This document shows, piece after piece, positions 1-9,100 of a stretch of 64,000 bases of DNA; the first letter of the stretch is position 1, and the number at the start of each line of letters is the position of its first letter. Both the position numbers and the translations under genes were made by a program. Under the pieces are notes generated by a model. The model made no database searches and was not told where the DNA came from. It was given only the letters and a program-made list of their open reading frames with translations. The stretch is from Metapseudomonas boanensis (GTDB lineage Bacteria; Pseudomonadota; Gammaproteobacteria; Pseudomonadales; Pseudomonadaceae): assembly GCF_018704125.1 (NCBI RefSeq), contig NZ_JAGTIS010000001.1, positions 744,001 to 808,000 of the forward strand, in the 5' to 3' direction.

Positions 1-159
1 AACCTGGACCAGCACACAGCCCACGGTATTCAGGAGCTGATGCTGGAGCTGAGCCGCTCCCTGAAAACAGCCTTCCTGATCGTGACTCACGACCTGCAGT
101 TGGCCCACCAGATGGATAGGGTACTGCGCCTGGAAGACGGACGTTTGGTGGCTGCCTGA
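1..159 (+). CDS. lolD: LolD, lipoprotein-release ABC transporter ATPase (3' end only)
   Basis: This is the C-terminal 52 residues of an ABC ATPase, open at the left window edge and ending in TGA at 157-159. The visible part starts just after the Walker B region ([10 protein letters not shown]) and contains the H-loop motif IVTHD, as in LolD. LolD powers the LolCDE inner-membrane complex, which extracts lipoproteins and hands them to LolA. The next gene starts one base after the stop codon and is a LolC/E permease, which supports the assignment. The ATP-binding P-loop lies outside the window. Confidence 0.9.
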   Translation, partial: NLDQHTAHGIQELMLELSRSLKTAFLIVTHDLQLAHQMDRVLRLEDGRLVAA

Positions 160-160
160 G

Positions 161-1405
161 ATGTTCAGACCCCTGTCGATATTCATTGGCGCCCGCTATA
201 CGCGCGCCAAGCGTCGCAACCATTTCATCTCGTTCATTTCGCTGACCTCAATGATCGGCCTGGCCTTGGGCGTGCTGGCCATGATCGTGGTGCTCTCGGT
301 CATGAACGGCTTCCAGAAGGAAATGCGCTCGCGCATCCTGGGCATGGTTCCTCACGCCACGTTGAGCGCCGAGCAGCCTCTGGACGACTGGCGCAAGGTT
401 GCTGACAGTGCGATGAAGCATCCCGAGGTGGTCGGCGCAGTGCCTTTCGCCGAGTTGGAGGGGATGCTCTCCTACAAGGGCATGATGCAGCCGGTGCAGA
501 TCAACGGCATCGATCCGCGTGAAGAGTCCAAGGTTTCCATCATTGGAAAACACATGGTCCAGGGCGATCTGGACGCGCTTGTGCCCGGCGAGTTCGGCGT
601 CGTCATCGGCGAAATCTCGGCACGTCGCTTTCGTCTCAATGTTGGCGACAAGCTGACGCTGATCGTTCCCGAGGTAAGCAGCGCGCCTGGCGGTATAACG
701 CCACGCATGCAGCGCTTGACCGTCGTTGGCGTATTCAAGGTGGGCGCAGAACTGGACGGCTCGCTGGCGCTGATCAATGTTGTCGATGCCTCGGCGATCC
801 AGCGTCTGAAGGACGGCCAGGTGCAAGGCGTCCGAATTGCCCTGAAGGATCTGTTCATGGCGCCCGAAGTGTCGCGGCAGATCGTGGCCGAGCTCGGACA
901 GGACTACCGCACCGATGACTGGACTCACACCCAGGGCAGCCTTTTCAGCGCAATGAAAATGGAAAAGACCATGATCGGTCTGCTCCTGCTGCTGATCGTG
1001 GCCGTGGCGGCGTTCAACATCATCGCTACCCTGATCATGGTGGTGGCCGACAAACGTGCCGACATTGCGATCTTGCGTACGCTGGGCGCCACGCCGCGGC
1101 AGATCATGGCGATCTTCATGGTGCAGGGTTCGGTGATTGGCACGGTTGGTACGCTGATCGGCACCGTGCTCGGGACGATCACCGCGCTTAACGTGAGTCA
1201 GTGGATTGCCGCTCTGGAGCGTGCGAGCGGTCGGCAGATCTTCAGCTCGGATGTCTACTTCGTAAGCTACCTGCCGTCCGAGTTGCAGGTCGGGGATGTG
1301 CTATTGATCTGTGCTGCTGCGCTGTCGCTGAGCTTCCTCGCCACGCTTTACCCGGCATGGCGCGCGGCCCAGACTCAACCGGCTGAGGCGTTGCGCTACG
1401 AGTGA
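161..1405 (+). CDS. lolE: LolC/LolE-family lipoprotein-releasing permease
   Basis: This 414-residue protein is the membrane subunit of the Lol lipoprotein-sorting ABC transporter. It has the family layout: a transmembrane helix near residues 25-50 (SMIGLALGVLAMIVVLSVMN), a large periplasmic MacB-like domain to about residue 270, then three C-terminal helices forming the FtsX domain. The N-terminal FISFISLTSMIGLALGV stretch is typical of LolC/LolE. It begins one base after lolD, so the two are translated together. Pseudomonas carries two such permeases around lolD. By position this is the downstream copy, called LolE here, although sequence alone does not separate LolC from LolE cleanly. Confidence 0.9.
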   Translation: MFRPLSIFIGARYTRAKRRNHFISFISLTSMIGLALGVLAMIVVLSVMNGFQKEMRSRILGMVPHATLSAEQPLDDWRKVADSAMKHPEVVGAVPFAELEGMLSYKGMMQPVQINGIDPREESKVSIIGKHMVQGDLDALVPGEFGVVIGEISARRFRLNVGDKLTLIVPEVSSAPGGITPRMQRLTVVGVFKVGAELDGSLALINVVDASAIQRLKDGQVQGVRIALKDLFMAPEVSRQIVAELGQDYRTDDWTHTQGSLFSAMKMEKTMIGLLLLLIVAVAAFNIIATLIMVVADKRADIAILRTLGATPRQIMAIFMVQGSVIGTVGTLIGTVLGTITALNVSQWIAALERASGRQIFSSDVYFVSYLPSELQVGDVLLICAAALSLSFLATLYPAWRAAQTQPAEALRYE

Positions 1406-1430
1406 TGGCGCTGCGGTTCTTGCCCGCTAA

Positions 1431-1464
1431 ACGAAAAACGCCGCACTGATGCGGCGTTTTTCGT
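1431..1464. terminator. Bidirectional rho-independent terminator
   Basis: A perfect 15-bp stem (ACGAAAAACGCCGCA with its complement) around a CTGA loop, with A-run and T-run arms. It sits between the convergent lolE and DUF2062 genes and can serve both. Confidence 0.9.
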
Positions 1465-1465
1465 T

Positions 1466-1990
1466 TCAGCGACTTTTCCGGCGAGCTTTCTGGCGTTTGC
1501 GCCAGCTATGGGCCACCCACCAGCGCCAGTAGAGCATCGTCAGCACATAGCCCAGGATGCCTGTCAGCACGCCGCAGACTACCGAGCCAAGCAGGAAAGG
1601 TTGCCAGAGGCTGCTGAGTTCCTGAGTGATCCAGTTCCAGGTCAGTTCATCGGGCAGCACGCGTGGCGGTACTTGCATCAGCCAGGCGCCGAGCTTGTAG
1701 GTGCAGTAGAACACGGGCGGCATGGTGATCGGGTTGGTCAGCCAGACCAGGCCCACCGAGATCGGCAGGTTGGCGCGGACCATAATGGCCAGGCCTGCGG
1801 CGAGGAGCATCTGCATCGGAATGGGGATGAAGGCGGCGAACAGACCCATGGCCATCGCGCGCGCGACCGAGTGACGGTTGAGGTGCCAGAGATTGGGGTC
1901 GTGGATGAGCGAGCCGAGAAAGCGCAGGGACTTGTGTTCCCTGATGGTGTCCGGGTGGGGCATGTAGCGCTTGAAGATACGACGCGGCAT
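1466..1990 (-). CDS. DUF2062 domain membrane protein
   Basis: This 174-residue protein of unknown function belongs to the DUF2062 family. A basic N-terminus (MPRRIFKRYMP) is followed by a region with VARAMAMGLFAAFIPIPMQM and LVWLTNPITMPPVFY, which are the conserved helical hairpins of the family. About three hydrophobic segments are visible (roughly residues 45-70, 75-100 and 130-155), and the tail is very basic (RKRQKARRKSR). It is divergent from comEC and convergent with lolE, so it is probably transcribed alone. No catalytic motif is visible. Family membership is fairly certain and function is unknown. Confidence 0.8.
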   Translation of the reverse strand: MPRRIFKRYMPHPDTIREHKSLRFLGSLIHDPNLWHLNRHSVARAMAMGLFAAFIPIPMQMLLAAGLAIMVRANLPISVGLVWLTNPITMPPVFYCTYKLGAWLMQVPPRVLPDELTWNWITQELSSLWQPFLLGSVVCGVLTGILGYVLTMLYWRWWVAHSWRKRQKARRKSR

Positions 1991-2153
1991 GGGGACTCTC
2001 TGGCGATTGAAGCGCCGGTATTATGCACACAAAGAAGTGACACTGCCGGTTCAGTTTGTGTCGGCGGATTAATGTGGTGGGTCGTCGCTTCCCCAGCAAA
2101 AGCCGACAACGCAGGCCGATCTCCGGACTGCCAATCCCAGGGAAGGGGGGTAT

Positions 2154-4385
2154 ATGTCGTTGCATTCAGGGCTGGCTGCGTTTGCAGCAGGTCTCCTGCT
2201 GTTGCGGGCGCTGCCAATGCTCCCACCTGTCTGGTGGTTGTGGCCGCAACTCCTGCTCGGTGTGCTGCTGCTAGCAGGAAGAGGCTGGCGACTGGGTTTT
2301 TTTCTTGTCGGATTGTCCTGGGCGAGCCTGGCAGCCCAATGGGCGCTCGACGACCGACTGGAGCCCGGGCTTGATGGGCAGACGCGCTGGCTTGAAGGAC
2401 GGGTGGTTGGTCTGCCTCAGCGCAATGATGGTGTGGCCCGATTCGAGCTGACGGATCTGACCTCGCGTCGCGCTCGCCTACCTGGCCGTTTGCGGTTGGC
2501 GTGGCACGGTGGGCCGGAAATCCACGCCGGCGACCGCTGGCGCCTCGCCGTTACCCTCAAGCAGCCTAGGGGGTTGGTCAATCCGGCGACCTTCGATTAC
2601 GAAGCCTGGCTTCTGGGTCGGCATATCGGCGGTACGGGCTCTGTGAAAGCCGGGGAGCGCCTCGAGCCAGCGGAAGGACCTGCCGCTTGGCGCGACCAGT
2701 TGCGTCAGCGTCTTCTACAGGTCGACGCCCATGGGCGCCAGGGTGGGCTTGCCGCGCTGGTTATGGGGGACGGTTCGGGGCTGGATTCGAAGGACTGGCG
2801 CATCTTGCAGGATACCGGCACGACCCACCTGATGGTGATCTCTGGGCAGCACATTACACTGCTGGCAAGCGTGCTTTATGGGTTCGTCGCGTTGCTCGCG
2901 CGGTTTGGGTTTTGGCCTGGTCGCGTGCCGTGGCTACCGGCGGCCTGCGCTGCTGCGTTCGCAGGAGCATTGGGATACGGGTTTCTTGCAGGGTTCGATG
3001 TGCCGGTCCGACGGGCTTGCGTGATGATCGCGGTGGTATTGCTGTGGCGCTTGCGCTTTCGTTACCTGGGCATCGTCACGCCGCTGTTGTTGGCGTTGTG
3101 CCTGGTGCTGCTGACTGACCCCCTCGTGGTCCTGCAGCCAGGATTCTGGCTGTCGTTTGGTGCCGTTGCACTGCTTCTGTTGGTATTCGGTGGGCGTCTA
3201 GGCGCATGGATATGGTGGCAGGCGTGGTGGCGCGCGCAGTGGACCATGGCGCTGGGGCTGGCACCCCTGATGGTGGCGCTGGCCCTTCCGATCAGTATCA
3301 GCGGGCCTCTGGCGAACCTGGTGGCTGTGCCGTGGGTCAGTCTTATTGTGCTTCCGCTGGGCTTGCTCGGGACCTTGTCGTTGCCTGTGCCCGTCATTGG
3401 CGAGGGTCTTTTGTGGTTGGCGGGCGGAGCTTTGGACTGGTTGTTCATTCTTCTGGCCTGGATTGCCGGGCAATGGCCTGCCTGGATACCTGAGGTGGTA
3501 TCGCTGTGGGGATGGGCGTTGGGCGCATTGGGGGTGATTCTCCTGCTCCTGCCTGCCGGTATCCCCCTGCGGGCTCTCGGTGCGATGCTCTTGCTTCCGG
3601 CTCTGTTCCCCCCATCTCCACGTCCGTTGGTGGGGCATGCGGACATCTGGCTACTCGATGTGGGTCAGGGGCTCTCGGTCCTCGTGCGGACTCGCGAACA
3701 TGCGCTGCTCTACGATGCAGGACCACGAAGGGGAGACTTCGATCTTGGTGAGCGAATCGTCGTGCCGGTACTGAGAGGGTTGGGTGTGGATCGTCTCGAC
3801 CTGATGCTGCTAAGCCACGCGGACTCGGACCATGCCGGCGGCGCCTCGGCTGTGCAGCGAGGGCTGGCTGTCGAAGGGGTGGTCAGCGGCGAACCTGATC
3901 GCCTGCCAGCAGAGCTCGCGGCGAGTGGCTGCAAGGCGGGTGACGAATGGAGTTGGGATGGGGTCAGGTTCGCAACCTGGCAATGGCCTGGCGCCCAGGA
4001 CAGTAACGACAAGTCCTGCGTACTCAGCGTCGAGGCCAGGGGCGAGCGCATGCTCTTGAGCGGTGATCTCGGTGCGCGTGGTGAGGCTGCCTGGGTCGCC
4101 GGTACCCAAGACCTGCGAGCGCGTTGGCTGGTGGCTGGCCATCACGGTAGCCGGACATCATCTTCACCAATACTTCTGCGGGCCGTAGCCCCGGAGCGCG
4201 TGCTGATTTCACGTGGGGCGCATAATCCTTATGGGCATCCGCACCCGCTGGTGGTTTCACGCATTATGGGTCTGCCGGCAGCTATCCTGGATACGGCAGA
4301 GCGTGGGGCACTCCTTATCCGGCTTGGCCACTATGTCGAGGCAGAAGCCTATCGCGACAAGCCCGTGTTCTGGAGGGAAAAATGA
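2154..4385 (+). CDS. comEC: ComEC/Rec2 DNA-internalization channel
   Basis: This 743-residue protein should form the inner-membrane channel that takes up single-stranded DNA in natural transformation. An N-terminal hydrophobic segment and DUF4131/OB-like domain come first (about 1-190). The Competence membrane domain follows, with motif GDGSGLDSKDW near 205 and many helices to about 490. The C-terminus is a metallo-beta-lactamase domain with the metal motif HADSDHAGG (H555, D557, D559, H560) and a later GHHGS. The length is typical. The ATG lies in a region with several possible starts, so the exact N-terminus is a guess. The next gene begins about 70 bases downstream. All key domains are intact, although competence is not proven by this gene alone. 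Confidence 0.93.
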   Translation: MSLHSGLAAFAAGLLLLRALPMLPPVWWLWPQLLLGVLLLAGRGWRLGFFLVGLSWASLAAQWALDDRLEPGLDGQTRWLEGRVVGLPQRNDGVARFELTDLTSRRARLPGRLRLAWHGGPEIHAGDRWRLAVTLKQPRGLVNPATFDYEAWLLGRHIGGTGSVKAGERLEPAEGPAAWRDQLRQRLLQVDAHGRQGGLAALVMGDGSGLDSKDWRILQDTGTTHLMVISGQHITLLASVLYGFVALLARFGFWPGRVPWLPAACAAAFAGALGYGFLAGFDVPVRRACVMIAVVLLWRLRFRYLGIVTPLLLALCLVLLTDPLVVLQPGFWLSFGAVALLLLVFGGRLGAWIWWQAWWRAQWTMALGLAPLMVALALPISISGPLANLVAVPWVSLIVLPLGLLGTLSLPVPVIGEGLLWLAGGALDWLFILLAWIAGQWPAWIPEVVSLWGWALGALGVILLLLPAGIPLRALGAMLLLPALFPPSPRPLVGHADIWLLDVGQGLSVLVRTREHALLYDAGPRRGDFDLGERIVVPVLRGLGVDRLDLMLLSHADSDHAGGASAVQRGLAVEGVVSGEPDRLPAELAASGCKAGDEWSWDGVRFATWQWPGAQDSNDKSCVLSVEARGERMLLSGDLGARGEAAWVAGTQDLRARWLVAGHHGSRTSSSPILLRAVAPERVLISRGAHNPYGHPHPLVVSRIMGLPAAILDTAERGALLIRLGHYVEAEAYRDKPVFWREK

Positions 4386-4457
4386 GAACAGCGGCGGTCG
4401 GCGAGGGCTTGCCCCTATGCTAGAGTGGCGCCAATTTTCCGAAGGGGATTTCCTACC

Positions 4458-5093
4458 GTGTGGGAGCTGGTCAAAGCCGGCGGCTGGATGATGCTGCCGA
4501 TTATTCTGTGTTCCATCGCCGCCACCGCCATCATCGCTGAGCGTCTATGGACATTGCGTATAAGCCGTGTATCTCCACCTCACCTGCTCGGGCAGGTCTG
4601 GCGTCAGATCAAGGACAAACAACTGAATGTCCAGAGGCTCAAGGAGTTGCGGGCATCGTCCCCGCTTGGCGAGGTGCTGGCTGCGGGGCTGGCTAACTCC
4701 AAGCATGGCCGCGAAATCATGAAAGAGTGCATCGAAGAGGCGGCCAGCCGAGTCATCCATGAACTGGAACGCTATCTCAACGCTCTGGGGACCATCGCCG
4801 CCATGGCTCCGCTGCTGGGCCTCCTGGGCACAGTGTTCGGCATGATCGAGATTTTCAGTGGCTTCATGGAAAACGGCATGGCCAATGCCCCCATCCTGGC
4901 GGGCGGTATTGCCAAGGCTCTGGTGACAACTGCTGCAGGCCTCATCGTTGCGATTCCTGCGGTGTTCTTCCACCGCTATCTGCTGCGTCGGGTCGATGAA
5001 CTGGTGGTGGCCATGGAGCAGGAAGCGATCAAGCTGGTGGAAGTCGTACAGGGCGACCGTGAAGTGGATTTCGCAGAGGAAACCAAAGCGTGA
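4458..5093 (+). CDS. TolQ/ExbB/MotA-family proton channel protein
   Basis: This 211-residue protein is a proton-channel subunit of the TolQ/ExbB family, which uses the proton-motive force to drive an energy-transducing partner. It has an N-terminal helix (WMMLPIILCSIAATAIIAE) and, after a cytoplasmic loop, two more helices near residues 100-125 (IAAMAPLLGLLGTVFGMI) and 150-175 (ALVTTAAGLIVAIPAVF). The GTG at 4458 was chosen because a purine-rich GAAGGGGA lies about 10 bases upstream and the protein then begins MWELVKAGGW. A longer GTG start at 4425 has no such site. It overlaps the ExbD-like gene by four bases. No TolA or TonB gene is adjacent, so its partner is unknown. Confidence 0.88.
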   Translation: MWELVKAGGWMMLPIILCSIAATAIIAERLWTLRISRVSPPHLLGQVWRQIKDKQLNVQRLKELRASSPLGEVLAAGLANSKHGREIMKECIEEAASRVIHELERYLNALGTIAAMAPLLGLLGTVFGMIEIFSGFMENGMANAPILAGGIAKALVTTAAGLIVAIPAVFFHRYLLRRVDELVVAMEQEAIKLVEVVQGDREVDFAEETKA

Positions 5094-5533
5094 AGTTCCG
5101 CCGCCGGGCGGGCAACGTTGCCCGTGAAGAGGTCTTCCTCAACCTGACTTCGCTGATCGACGTGATCTTCGTGCTTCTCCTGTTCTTCGTGGTGACCACG
5201 ACCTTCAGCAAGCCCAGTCAGTTGAAGATCGAGTTGCCCGAGGCGGTCAGCGGTACGCCGCCGCAGGAAACCGAACTCAAGACGCTCGAGCTGAGCATTG
5301 CCGCCGATGGTCAATATTCGCTCAACGGCCAGATCCTGATGAAGAGCGACCTGGCGACCCTTATCAGCGCCTTGGGCCGCGAATCCGAGGGCGACAACAG
5401 CCTGCCCCTGGTCATCTCGGCAGACGCACGCACCACCCACCAATCGGTTGTCACCGCGATGGACGCCGCCGGCAAGCTGGGCTTCAGCCACCTGCGGATG
5501 ACGACCGTCGAGGCGGATGCGGCCAAACCCTGA
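5090..5533 (+). CDS. ExbD/TolR-family biopolymer transport protein
   Basis: This 147-residue protein is the single-span partner of the preceding TolQ/ExbB-like protein. A basic N-terminus is followed by one helix (residues about 21-41) carrying the conserved membrane aspartate, D24 in [15 protein letters not shown], which takes part in proton flow. A periplasmic domain of about 100 residues follows. It starts with a GTG that overlaps the upstream stop codon (GTGA) and ends in a TGATG overlap with lpxK, so it is part of one tightly coupled operon. Confidence 0.9.
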   Translation: MKFRRRAGNVAREEVFLNLTSLIDVIFVLLLFFVVTTTFSKPSQLKIELPEAVSGTPPQETELKTLELSIAADGQYSLNGQILMKSDLATLISALGRESEGDNSLPLVISADARTTHQSVVTAMDAAGKLGFSHLRMTTVEADAAKP

Positions 5534-6537
5534 TGGATTTCTCCGATCGCCTGCTGGATGCCTGGTACAAAGGGCATCCCGCGCTCGCCCTGCTGGGCCC
5601 GCTCGAGTCGCTTTATCGACGAGTGGCGGAACGCAAGCGTGCTGCTTTCCTCGCGGGGCAGGCCGATACCTATCGTCCACCAGTTCCCTTGGTCGTCGTT
5701 GGCAACATCACAGTTGGCGGTACCGGAAAGACGCCGCTGATTCTCTGGCTGATCGAACACTGTCGTGCCCGTGGGTTGCGGGTCGGCGTGGTCAGTCGCG
5801 GTTATGGTGCCAAGCCGCCGCAACTTCCCTGGCGAGTCACCGCAGAGCAGGGTGCTGAGCAGGTGGGCGATGAGCCATTGCTGATCGTCCAGCGCAGCGG
5901 CGTGCCTCTGGTGATCGACCCGGACCGGTCGCGTGCGGTGCGTGCGCTGCTGGAAGTCGACAAGTTGGACCTCATTCTCAGTGACGACGGACTGCAGCAC
6001 TACCGTCTTGCGCGTGACTTGGAGCTGGTACTGATCGACGCCGCTCGTGGCCTTGGTAACCGGCGTTGTCTTCCAGCTGGCCCGTTGCGCGAGCCCGCCG
6101 AGCGTTTGCAAAGCGTTGATGCCGTGTTGTGCAATGGAGCCGCCTTTGACAGCAATGATGGCTATGGAATGCAATTGCGGCCTACTGCGTTGGTCAATGT
6201 TCGCTCCGGGGACCGCGTCGGGCTGGGGCACTTTTTGCCAGAGCAGGCGGTACACGCGGTCGCCGGTATCGGCAATCCGCAGCGTTTCTTCAAGACCCTG
6301 GAGGCGTTAAACTGGCGCCCGATTCCGCATGCCTTTGCTGATCATGCTGTCTATAGCGCTGAGGCGCTGAATTTCACGCCGCACTTGCCGCTGCTGATGA
6401 CGGAAAAGGATGCGGTGAAGTGCCGGGCCTTTGCTGCTGCCGACTGGTGGTACCTGGCGGTCGACGCCGTACCCTCGGAGGCCTTCGTCGCCTGGTTCGA
6501 CGTGCAACTGGCCCGCTTGCTGCCGAACCGCTTCTAA
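5533..6537 (+). CDS. lpxK: Tetraacyldisaccharide 4'-kinase LpxK
   Basis: LpxK phosphorylates the 4' position of the lipid A disaccharide precursor at the inner membrane, the sixth step of the Raetz pathway. The 334-residue length is normal. The P-loop-like motif [13 protein letters not shown] lies near residues 57-69, followed by SRGYGAK and VGDEPLL, both typical of LpxK. The DDGLQHYRL motif near 155-163 matches the Walker-B-like region. The ATG overlaps the stop of the ExbD-like gene. Neighbouring kdsB and murB also build the envelope, which fits the assignment. Confidence 0.96.
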   Translation: MDFSDRLLDAWYKGHPALALLGPLESLYRRVAERKRAAFLAGQADTYRPPVPLVVVGNITVGGTGKTPLILWLIEHCRARGLRVGVVSRGYGAKPPQLPWRVTAEQGAEQVGDEPLLIVQRSGVPLVIDPDRSRAVRALLEVDKLDLILSDDGLQHYRLARDLELVLIDAARGLGNRRCLPAGPLREPAERLQSVDAVLCNGAAFDSNDGYGMQLRPTALVNVRSGDRVGLGHFLPEQAVHAVAGIGNPQRFFKTLEALNWRPIPHAFADHAVYSAEALNFTPHLPLLMTEKDAVKCRAFAAADWWYLAVDAVPSEAFVAWFDVQLARLLPNRF

Positions 6538-6577
6538 CTCCAGGTAGCCCTGCGGCTGCCGACTCAAGGAATTCCCC

Positions 6578-6763
6578 ATGGACCCGAAACTGCTCGACAT
6601 CCTCGCCTGTCCCCTGTGCAAGGGCCCGTTGAAATTGGCCGACGACAAGAGCGAACTGATCTGCAAGGCTGATGCCTTGGCCTTTCCTGTGCGCGATGGC
6701 ATCCCAGTGATGTTGGAAGGTGAGGCCCGTCCCCTCAGCGTTGACGAGCGGCTGGACAAATGA
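6578..6763 (+). CDS. ycaR: Trm112-family small zinc protein (YcaR-like)
   Basis: This 61-residue protein belongs to the Trm112/UPF0434 family that commonly sits between lpxK and kdsB. It shows the N-terminal signature [14 protein letters not shown] with a CxxC pair (C12, C15) and a third cysteine in [11 protein letters not shown], so partial metal binding is possible. An AAGGA site lies 8 bases upstream of the ATG. Its stop overlaps the kdsB start (ATGA). Trm112 proteins activate methyltransferases in other organisms, but the bacterial role is unsettled. Confidence 0.88.
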   Translation: MDPKLLDILACPLCKGPLKLADDKSELICKADALAFPVRDGIPVMLEGEARPLSVDERLDK

Positions 6764-7524
6764 GCCAGGCTTTCACCGTCGTTATCCCTGCTCGTTTCGC
6801 CTCCACTCGCCTGCCGGGCAAGCCGCTGCAAGACATTGCTGGCAAGCCCATGATCCAGCACGTCTGGGAGCAGGCTCGTCGCAGCGGGGCACAGCGCGTG
6901 GTGGTGGCCACTGACGATGCGCGTATTGTCGACGTTTGCCAGGGATTCGGCGCTGAAGTGCTGTTGACTCGGGCCGATCATAATTCCGGCACTGACCGTC
7001 TGGCTGAGGTTGCCACGCAGCTGGGCCTCACCGACGATGCGATCGTGGTCAATGTGCAGGGCGACGAGCCCTTGATCCCTCCTGCAATCATCGACCAGGT
7101 TGCGGCAAACCTGGCTGCGCATCCTGAGGCGGGCATTGCGACCCTGGCTGAGCCAATCCATGAGGCGCAAGCGCTGTTCAATCCCAATGTGGTGAAAGTC
7201 GCTACCGACCTGAATGGCCTGGCGCTGACCTTCAGCCGCGCCCCTCTGCCATGGGCTCGGGATGCCTTTGCCGCGAATCCTGACCAACTCCCGAATGATG
7301 TCCCGTATCGGCGCCATATCGGCATATACGCCTATCGGGTTGGGTTCCTTCATGACTTCGTGGCCTGGGGGCCGTGTTGGCTGGAAAACACCGAGTCTCT
7401 GGAGCAGCTGCGCGCGCTCTGGCATGGCGTGCGCATCCACGTAGCTGATGCCCTTGACGCACCGCCGGCAGGTGTCGACACCCCGGAAGACCTTGAGCGC
7501 GTCCGGCGCCTGCTAGGTGCCTGA
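6760..7524 (+). CDS. kdsB: CMP-KDO synthetase KdsB
   Basis: This is 3-deoxy-manno-octulosonate cytidylyltransferase, which activates KDO with CTP for lipopolysaccharide inner-core synthesis. The 254-residue length is standard. The N-terminal nucleotide-binding motif [17 protein letters not shown] (residues about 6-22) and [11 protein letters not shown] (about 97-107) are diagnostic. The H-x-G-I-Y-A-Y segment near 184 also fits. It overlaps the Trm112-like gene by ATGA and the phosphatase gene by TGATG, so it is translationally coupled on both sides. Confidence 0.97.
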   Translation: MSQAFTVVIPARFASTRLPGKPLQDIAGKPMIQHVWEQARRSGAQRVVVATDDARIVDVCQGFGAEVLLTRADHNSGTDRLAEVATQLGLTDDAIVVNVQGDEPLIPPAIIDQVAANLAAHPEAGIATLAEPIHEAQALFNPNVVKVATDLNGLALTFSRAPLPWARDAFAANPDQLPNDVPYRRHIGIYAYRVGFLHDFVAWGPCWLENTESLEQLRALWHGVRIHVADALDAPPAGVDTPEDLERVRRLLGA

Positions 7525-7985
7525 TGAAGGTTCTTTTCGTTTGCCTGGGCAATATCTGTCGCTCCCCGACTGCTGAGGGCGTCCTGCGCCACAAGCTGTG
7601 GGAAGCTGGCCTTATTGAGCAGGTGCAGGTCGACTCGGCCGGCACCGGGGATTGGCACGTCGGCAAGGCGCCCGATGCCCGTACCCGTGTCGCGGCCCAG
7701 CGCCGTGGCTATGACTTGTCGCAACTGCGCGCACGTCAGGTGGAGGCTGCTGACTTCGGTCGCTTCGACCTGATTCTCGCCATGGACAAGAGCAACCTGG
7801 CCAACTTGCAGCGGCTTCGTTCTGGAGCGGGCGCCGAGCTTGACCTTCTTCTGCAGCGCTATGAGCTTGCCCTGGATGAAGTGCCCGACCCCTACTACGG
7901 CGGAGAGGATGGCTTCGAGACGGTGCTGGACCTGATCGAGCAGGCTTGCGATGCGCTGATCGATGAAATCAAGGGGCGCCTGTGA
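7524..7985 (+). CDS. Low-molecular-weight protein tyrosine phosphatase
   Basis: This 153-residue cytoplasmic phosphatase has the class signature near the N-terminus: FVCLGNICRSP, that is C7-x5-R13-S14, the phosphate-binding loop with nucleophile C7. The general-acid motif DPYYGG is present near residue 125. It lies between kdsB and murB with overlaps on both sides. Homologues elsewhere act on envelope polysaccharide tyrosine kinases, but no such kinase is in this window, so the substrate is open. Confidence 0.92.
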   Translation: MKVLFVCLGNICRSPTAEGVLRHKLWEAGLIEQVQVDSAGTGDWHVGKAPDARTRVAAQRRGYDLSQLRARQVEAADFGRFDLILAMDKSNLANLQRLRSGAGAELDLLLQRYELALDEVPDPYYGGEDGFETVLDLIEQACDALIDEIKGRL

Positions 7986-9001
7986 GCTTGAATCTGCGCG
8001 AGAACGTTTCTCTCAAACCTTTCAATACCTTCGGAGTCGATGTCACGGCACGCCTTTTCGCTGAGGCTCATAACGAAGCCGAGGTGCGTCAGGCGCTTCA
8101 GGTGGCTGCCGATCGCGGCCTGCCGCTGTTGGTCATCGGCGGTGGCAGCAACTTGCTGTTGACCCGAGACGTGGATGCATTAGTGCTGCGCATGGCCAGT
8201 CGGGGGATCCGAATCCTTGCTGACGACGGCATCCGTGTGACGGTGGAAGCCGAAGCAGGGGAAGCCTGGCATCCCTTCGTGCTCTGGAGTCTTGATGAGG
8301 GATTGGGAGGGTTGGAAAACCTCAGTCTGATCCCTGGCACTGTTGGTGCTGCCCCGATGCAGAACATTGGGGCCTATGGTGTCGAGCTGAAGGATGTTTT
8401 CGCCGGTCTGTCGGCCCTGGACCGGGAGAGCGGCGAGATCCGCGATTTCGATCTCGAGGAATGCGAGTTCGCCTATCGTGACAGTCTATTCAAGCGCGAA
8501 GCCGGCCGCTGGCTGATCTTGCAGGTTCGTTTCAGGCTGAGTCGTTTACCGGAATTGCATCTGGATTATGGCCCTGTGCGGCAGTGGCTTCAGGCTGAAG
8601 GTATAGAGGCACCGGCGCCGCGCGATGTCAGTCGTGCCATCTGTGCGATCCGCAGTGAGAAGCTGCCGGATCCTGCGCAGTTGGGCAACGCCGGGAGTTT
8701 CTTCAAGAACCCCCTGGTCAGTGCTGAGCTGGCGCAGCGCCTGCGTGCGGAGTGTGCCGATCTGGTCGCCTATCCGCAGGCAAACGGGCAGGTAAAGCTG
8801 GCGGCGGGTTGGTTGATCGAGCGGGCGGGCTGGAAAGGCTTCCGCGAAGGCGATGCGGGCGTTCATCGCTTGCAGGCCTTGGTGCTGGTCAACTATGGAG
8901 CTGCCACCGGACCGCAGTTGCATGCGCTGGCGCAGCGCATCCAGACTGACATTGCCGTGCGTTTTGGCGTGGAGCTTGAGATGGAGCCGAACGTGATCTG
9001 A
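7982..9001 (+). CDS. murB: UDP-N-acetylenolpyruvoylglucosamine reductase MurB
   Basis: MurB reduces UDP-GlcNAc-enolpyruvate to UDP-MurNAc with NADPH and FAD, the second committed step of peptidoglycan synthesis. The 339-residue length matches the E. coli-type (type I) enzyme. FAD-binding motifs include VIGGGSNLLLT near residues 49-59 and LIPGTVGAAPMQNIGAYG near 115-132. The catalytic-serine segment GNAGSFFKNP is near 237. It starts with GTG overlapping the phosphatase stop. In the Pseudomonas genomes I know, rne lies beyond murB. Here a terminator and ppnP follow instead. Confidence 0.97.
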   Translation: MSLNLRENVSLKPFNTFGVDVTARLFAEAHNEAEVRQALQVAADRGLPLLVIGGGSNLLLTRDVDALVLRMASRGIRILADDGIRVTVEAEAGEAWHPFVLWSLDEGLGGLENLSLIPGTVGAAPMQNIGAYGVELKDVFAGLSALDRESGEIRDFDLEECEFAYRDSLFKREAGRWLILQVRFRLSRLPELHLDYGPVRQWLQAEGIEAPAPRDVSRAICAIRSEKLPDPAQLGNAGSFFKNPLVSAELAQRLRAECADLVAYPQANGQVKLAAGWLIERAGWKGFREGDAGVHRLQALVLVNYGAATGPQLHALAQRIQTDIAVRFGVELEMEPNVI

Positions 9002-9060
9002 CCAGGCCTGTCGCTGCCTGCGTACGCCAGCAGTCTTCTATTGGGCGCCTGCCCACAAAA

Positions 9061-9082
9061 TAACCGGCCTGAAGGCCGGTTA
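9061..9082. terminator. Terminator between murB and ppnP
   Basis: A hairpin (TAACCGGCCT / AGGCCGGTTA) between convergent genes. The T-rich tract (TTATTTT) is on the minus side, so it fits ppnP best and may serve both. Confidence 0.8.
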
Positions 9083-9100
9083 CTTATCGATCAGCGCAAC

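Noticed and set aside
4425-4457. An earlier GTG start for the TolQ-like gene
   Set aside because: No ribosome site is present, and the usual family start MWELVKAGGW fits GTG 4458.
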